NCBI GenBank assembly: GCA_023132365.1
Contig: JAGLYJ010000048.1
Span: 1 to 8,106, forward strand
Reading direction: 5' to 3'
DNA length: 8,106 nucleotides
Source: Mycoplasmatota bacterium
Lineage (GTDB): Bacteria > Bacillota_I > Bacilli_A > Izemoplasmatales > Hujiaoplasmataceae
Part shown: piece by piece, positions 7,299-8,106 of the stretch
Layout of the letters: each line of letters opens with the position of its first letter
How positions within the stretch are numbered: the first letter of the stretch is position 1
Position numbers and translations under genes: made by a program
Notes under the pieces: generated by a model
The model's database searches: none
What the model was told of the DNA's origin: nothing
The model's input: the letters and a program-made list of their open reading frames with translations, nothing else

Positions 7299-7332
7299 AA
7301 AAAAGACTGGTAAGAAATTACTAGTCTTTTTT
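7299..7332. terminator. Bidirectional intrinsic terminator between convergent genes
   Basis: AAAAAAGACT (7299-7308) pairs with AGTCTTTTTT (7323-7332). The pairing continues through a G-U pair (7309/7322) and GTAA/TTAC, leaving a GAAA tetraloop (7314-7317) on the plus strand. The plus strand ends in six T residues and the minus strand also gives a T run, so the hairpin can stop both the sugar operon (stop at 7276) and the convergent membrane-protein gene (stop at 7346). Confidence 0.9.
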
Positions 7333-7345
7333 ACTTGTTGTTATA

Positions 7346-8014
7346 TTATTTCTTTGATATAAAATTATTATTAATTGAATAGAATATAATTACTTGTACA
7401 AATGTCAAACTAAATATGAAGAATACTGTGAACCAACTGAAATCTAAAAACAAATCCTTAATAATTGAATATACTCTTAAGATATCCCATGAATTATATC
7501 TAAAGAATCTGCCGATATAAATAGCAAGAGCTGATAGAATGAATATAACTACAAATCCTATGTCTCGATATTTCCCAAATTTAAATGTTTTTGAGTAACT
7601 ATACAATATTTGAAGAGATTTTATTCCGTAAATAACTCCAATGAATCCTCCTAAATATATATGGAATAAAGCTAGATAAGCAGATATATCTTGTGCATAT
7701 ATTAGAGATTCGTATGGTCCTGGTGAATTCATAAAATTATCAATATTTGTATATATTAGGTCAGTAATAATATACATTGTGTTCGGAAAGAAGAACAGCC
7801 ATAACAATAATACTATTACTATACCAATCTTGTTCCTAACAATTTTCTTATCAATTAGCACCATTAATCCAAAAGGTATTAAAGCTAAGAATAAATTCCA
7901 AACAAGAAAAACATGTAAGAAATCCTTCACAACTATATACGTGATAATTGATATTACAATATATATAACAAATAACGAAACATTGAATATTATATTCTTT
8001 TTAGTAATAAACAT
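7346..8014 (-). CDS. DUF1361-type integral membrane protein of unknown function
   Basis: This 222-residue protein has about six hydrophobic segments, near residues 9-29, 35-54, 62-78, 110-131, 152-168 and 190-214. Two motifs point to the DUF1361 family: LFFFPNTMYIITDL (73-86) between helices 3 and 4, and GRFFRYNSWD (168-177) after helix 5. The family's biochemical role is not established, and nothing here adds a function. The protein looks complete. The start is supported by AAGGAG five bases upstream (8020-8025 on the plus strand). It converges on the sugar operon and shares its terminator, so it is probably an independent unit with no functional link to sugar uptake. The opposite strand at 7779-8018 is open for 79 codons, but that product has no recognisable motif. 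Confidence 0.8.
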   Translation of the reverse strand: MFITKKNIIFNVSLFVIYIVISIITYIVVKDFLHVFLVWNLFLALIPFGLMVLIDKKIVRNKIGIVIVLLLWLFFFPNTMYIITDLIYTNIDNFMNSPGPYESLIYAQDISAYLALFHIYLGGFIGVIYGIKSLQILYSYSKTFKFGKYRDIGFVVIFILSALAIYIGRFFRYNSWDILRVYSIIKDLFLDFSWFTVFFIFSLTFVQVIIFYSINNNFISKK

Positions 8015-8019
8015 ATAAA

Positions 8020-8025
8020 CTCCTT
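8020..8025 (-). promoter_or_regulatory. Shine-Dalgarno site of the DUF1361-type gene
   Basis: Read on the minus strand, AAGGAG lies five bases before the ATG at 8014. It supports both the strand and the chosen start. Confidence 0.75.
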
Positions 8026-8052
8026 AGAAATTTGAACTCTTTTGCTCATTGT

Positions 8053-8061
8053 ATTCTATCA
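8053..8061 (-). promoter_or_regulatory. Possible extended -10 promoter element of the DUF1361-type gene
   Basis: On the minus strand TGATAGAAT reads as an extended -10 element (TGn followed by a one-mismatch TATAAT), about 40 bases before the start codon. No good -35 is found 16-18 bases upstream (TATAAA at 17). In such AT-rich DNA a match of this quality can arise by chance. The rest of 8026-8106 shows no gene. Confidence 0.3.
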
Positions 8062-8106
8062 TTTTTGTCTCAATTTTATATATTTTAATTGAAAAAAGCA
8101 GAAAAT

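Noticed and set aside
7779..8018. Plus-strand open frame of 79 codons opposite the DUF1361-type gene
   Set aside because: Its product is low-complexity and motif-free, while the minus strand has family motifs, helices and a good Shine-Dalgarno.
1..8106. Mobile elements, CRISPR arrays, tRNA or rRNA genes, riboswitches
   Set aside because: No inverted terminal repeats, transposase or integrase motifs, regularly spaced repeats, or recognisable structured RNA were seen. Almost all of the window is coding.

Overview
The window is about 8.1 kb of AT-rich bacterial DNA with tightly packed genes. Six protein genes are supported, five on the plus strand and one convergent on the minus strand. All reading frames read through with TGA as a stop and TGG as the only Trp codon. 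Proteins are rich in Lys, Ile and Asn, Arg is mostly AGA, and Shine-Dalgarno sites are strong. This suggests a low-GC Firmicutes or Tenericutes-type organism that keeps the standard code (Acholeplasma-, Izemoplasma- or Haloplasma-like), not a code-4 mycoplasma. The lineage is an inference from style and was not confirmed by search.

Positions 2-7276 look like one operon for an oligosaccharide. In order it encodes: a 5'-truncated GT-B glycosyltransferase of the sucrose-phosphate synthase/sucrose synthase type; a MalF-like ABC permease; a MalG-like ABC permease; a family GH65 inverting disaccharide phosphorylase; and an extracellular sugar-binding lipoprotein. The junctions are a 23-bp overlap, a 1-bp overlap, a 3-bp gap and a 33-bp gap. 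The operon ends at a clear hairpin terminator at 7299-7332. The ABC ATPase is not in the window, nor are a regulator, a beta-phosphoglucomutase or a sugar-phosphate phosphatase. They may lie upstream of position 1 or elsewhere.

The likely flow is that the lipoprotein captures an alpha-glucosyl di- or oligosaccharide, the two permeases import it with an unseen ATPase, and the cytoplasmic GH65 enzyme splits it with phosphate into beta-glucose 1-phosphate and an acceptor. The glycosyltransferase is the odd member. Its relatives make sucrose 6-phosphate or related glycosides, or run reversibly as sucrose synthase, so the locus may both take up and make a sucrose-like solute.

From 7346 to 8014 on the minus strand lies a six-helix membrane protein of the DUF1361 type. 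It is convergent with the operon and shares the bidirectional terminator. The last 92 bases hold its Shine-Dalgarno site and a possible promoter.

The most interesting points are a related N-terminal extension on both permeases, the synthetic-type glycosyltransferase in what otherwise looks like a catabolic operon, and the extreme acidity of the binding lipoprotein.
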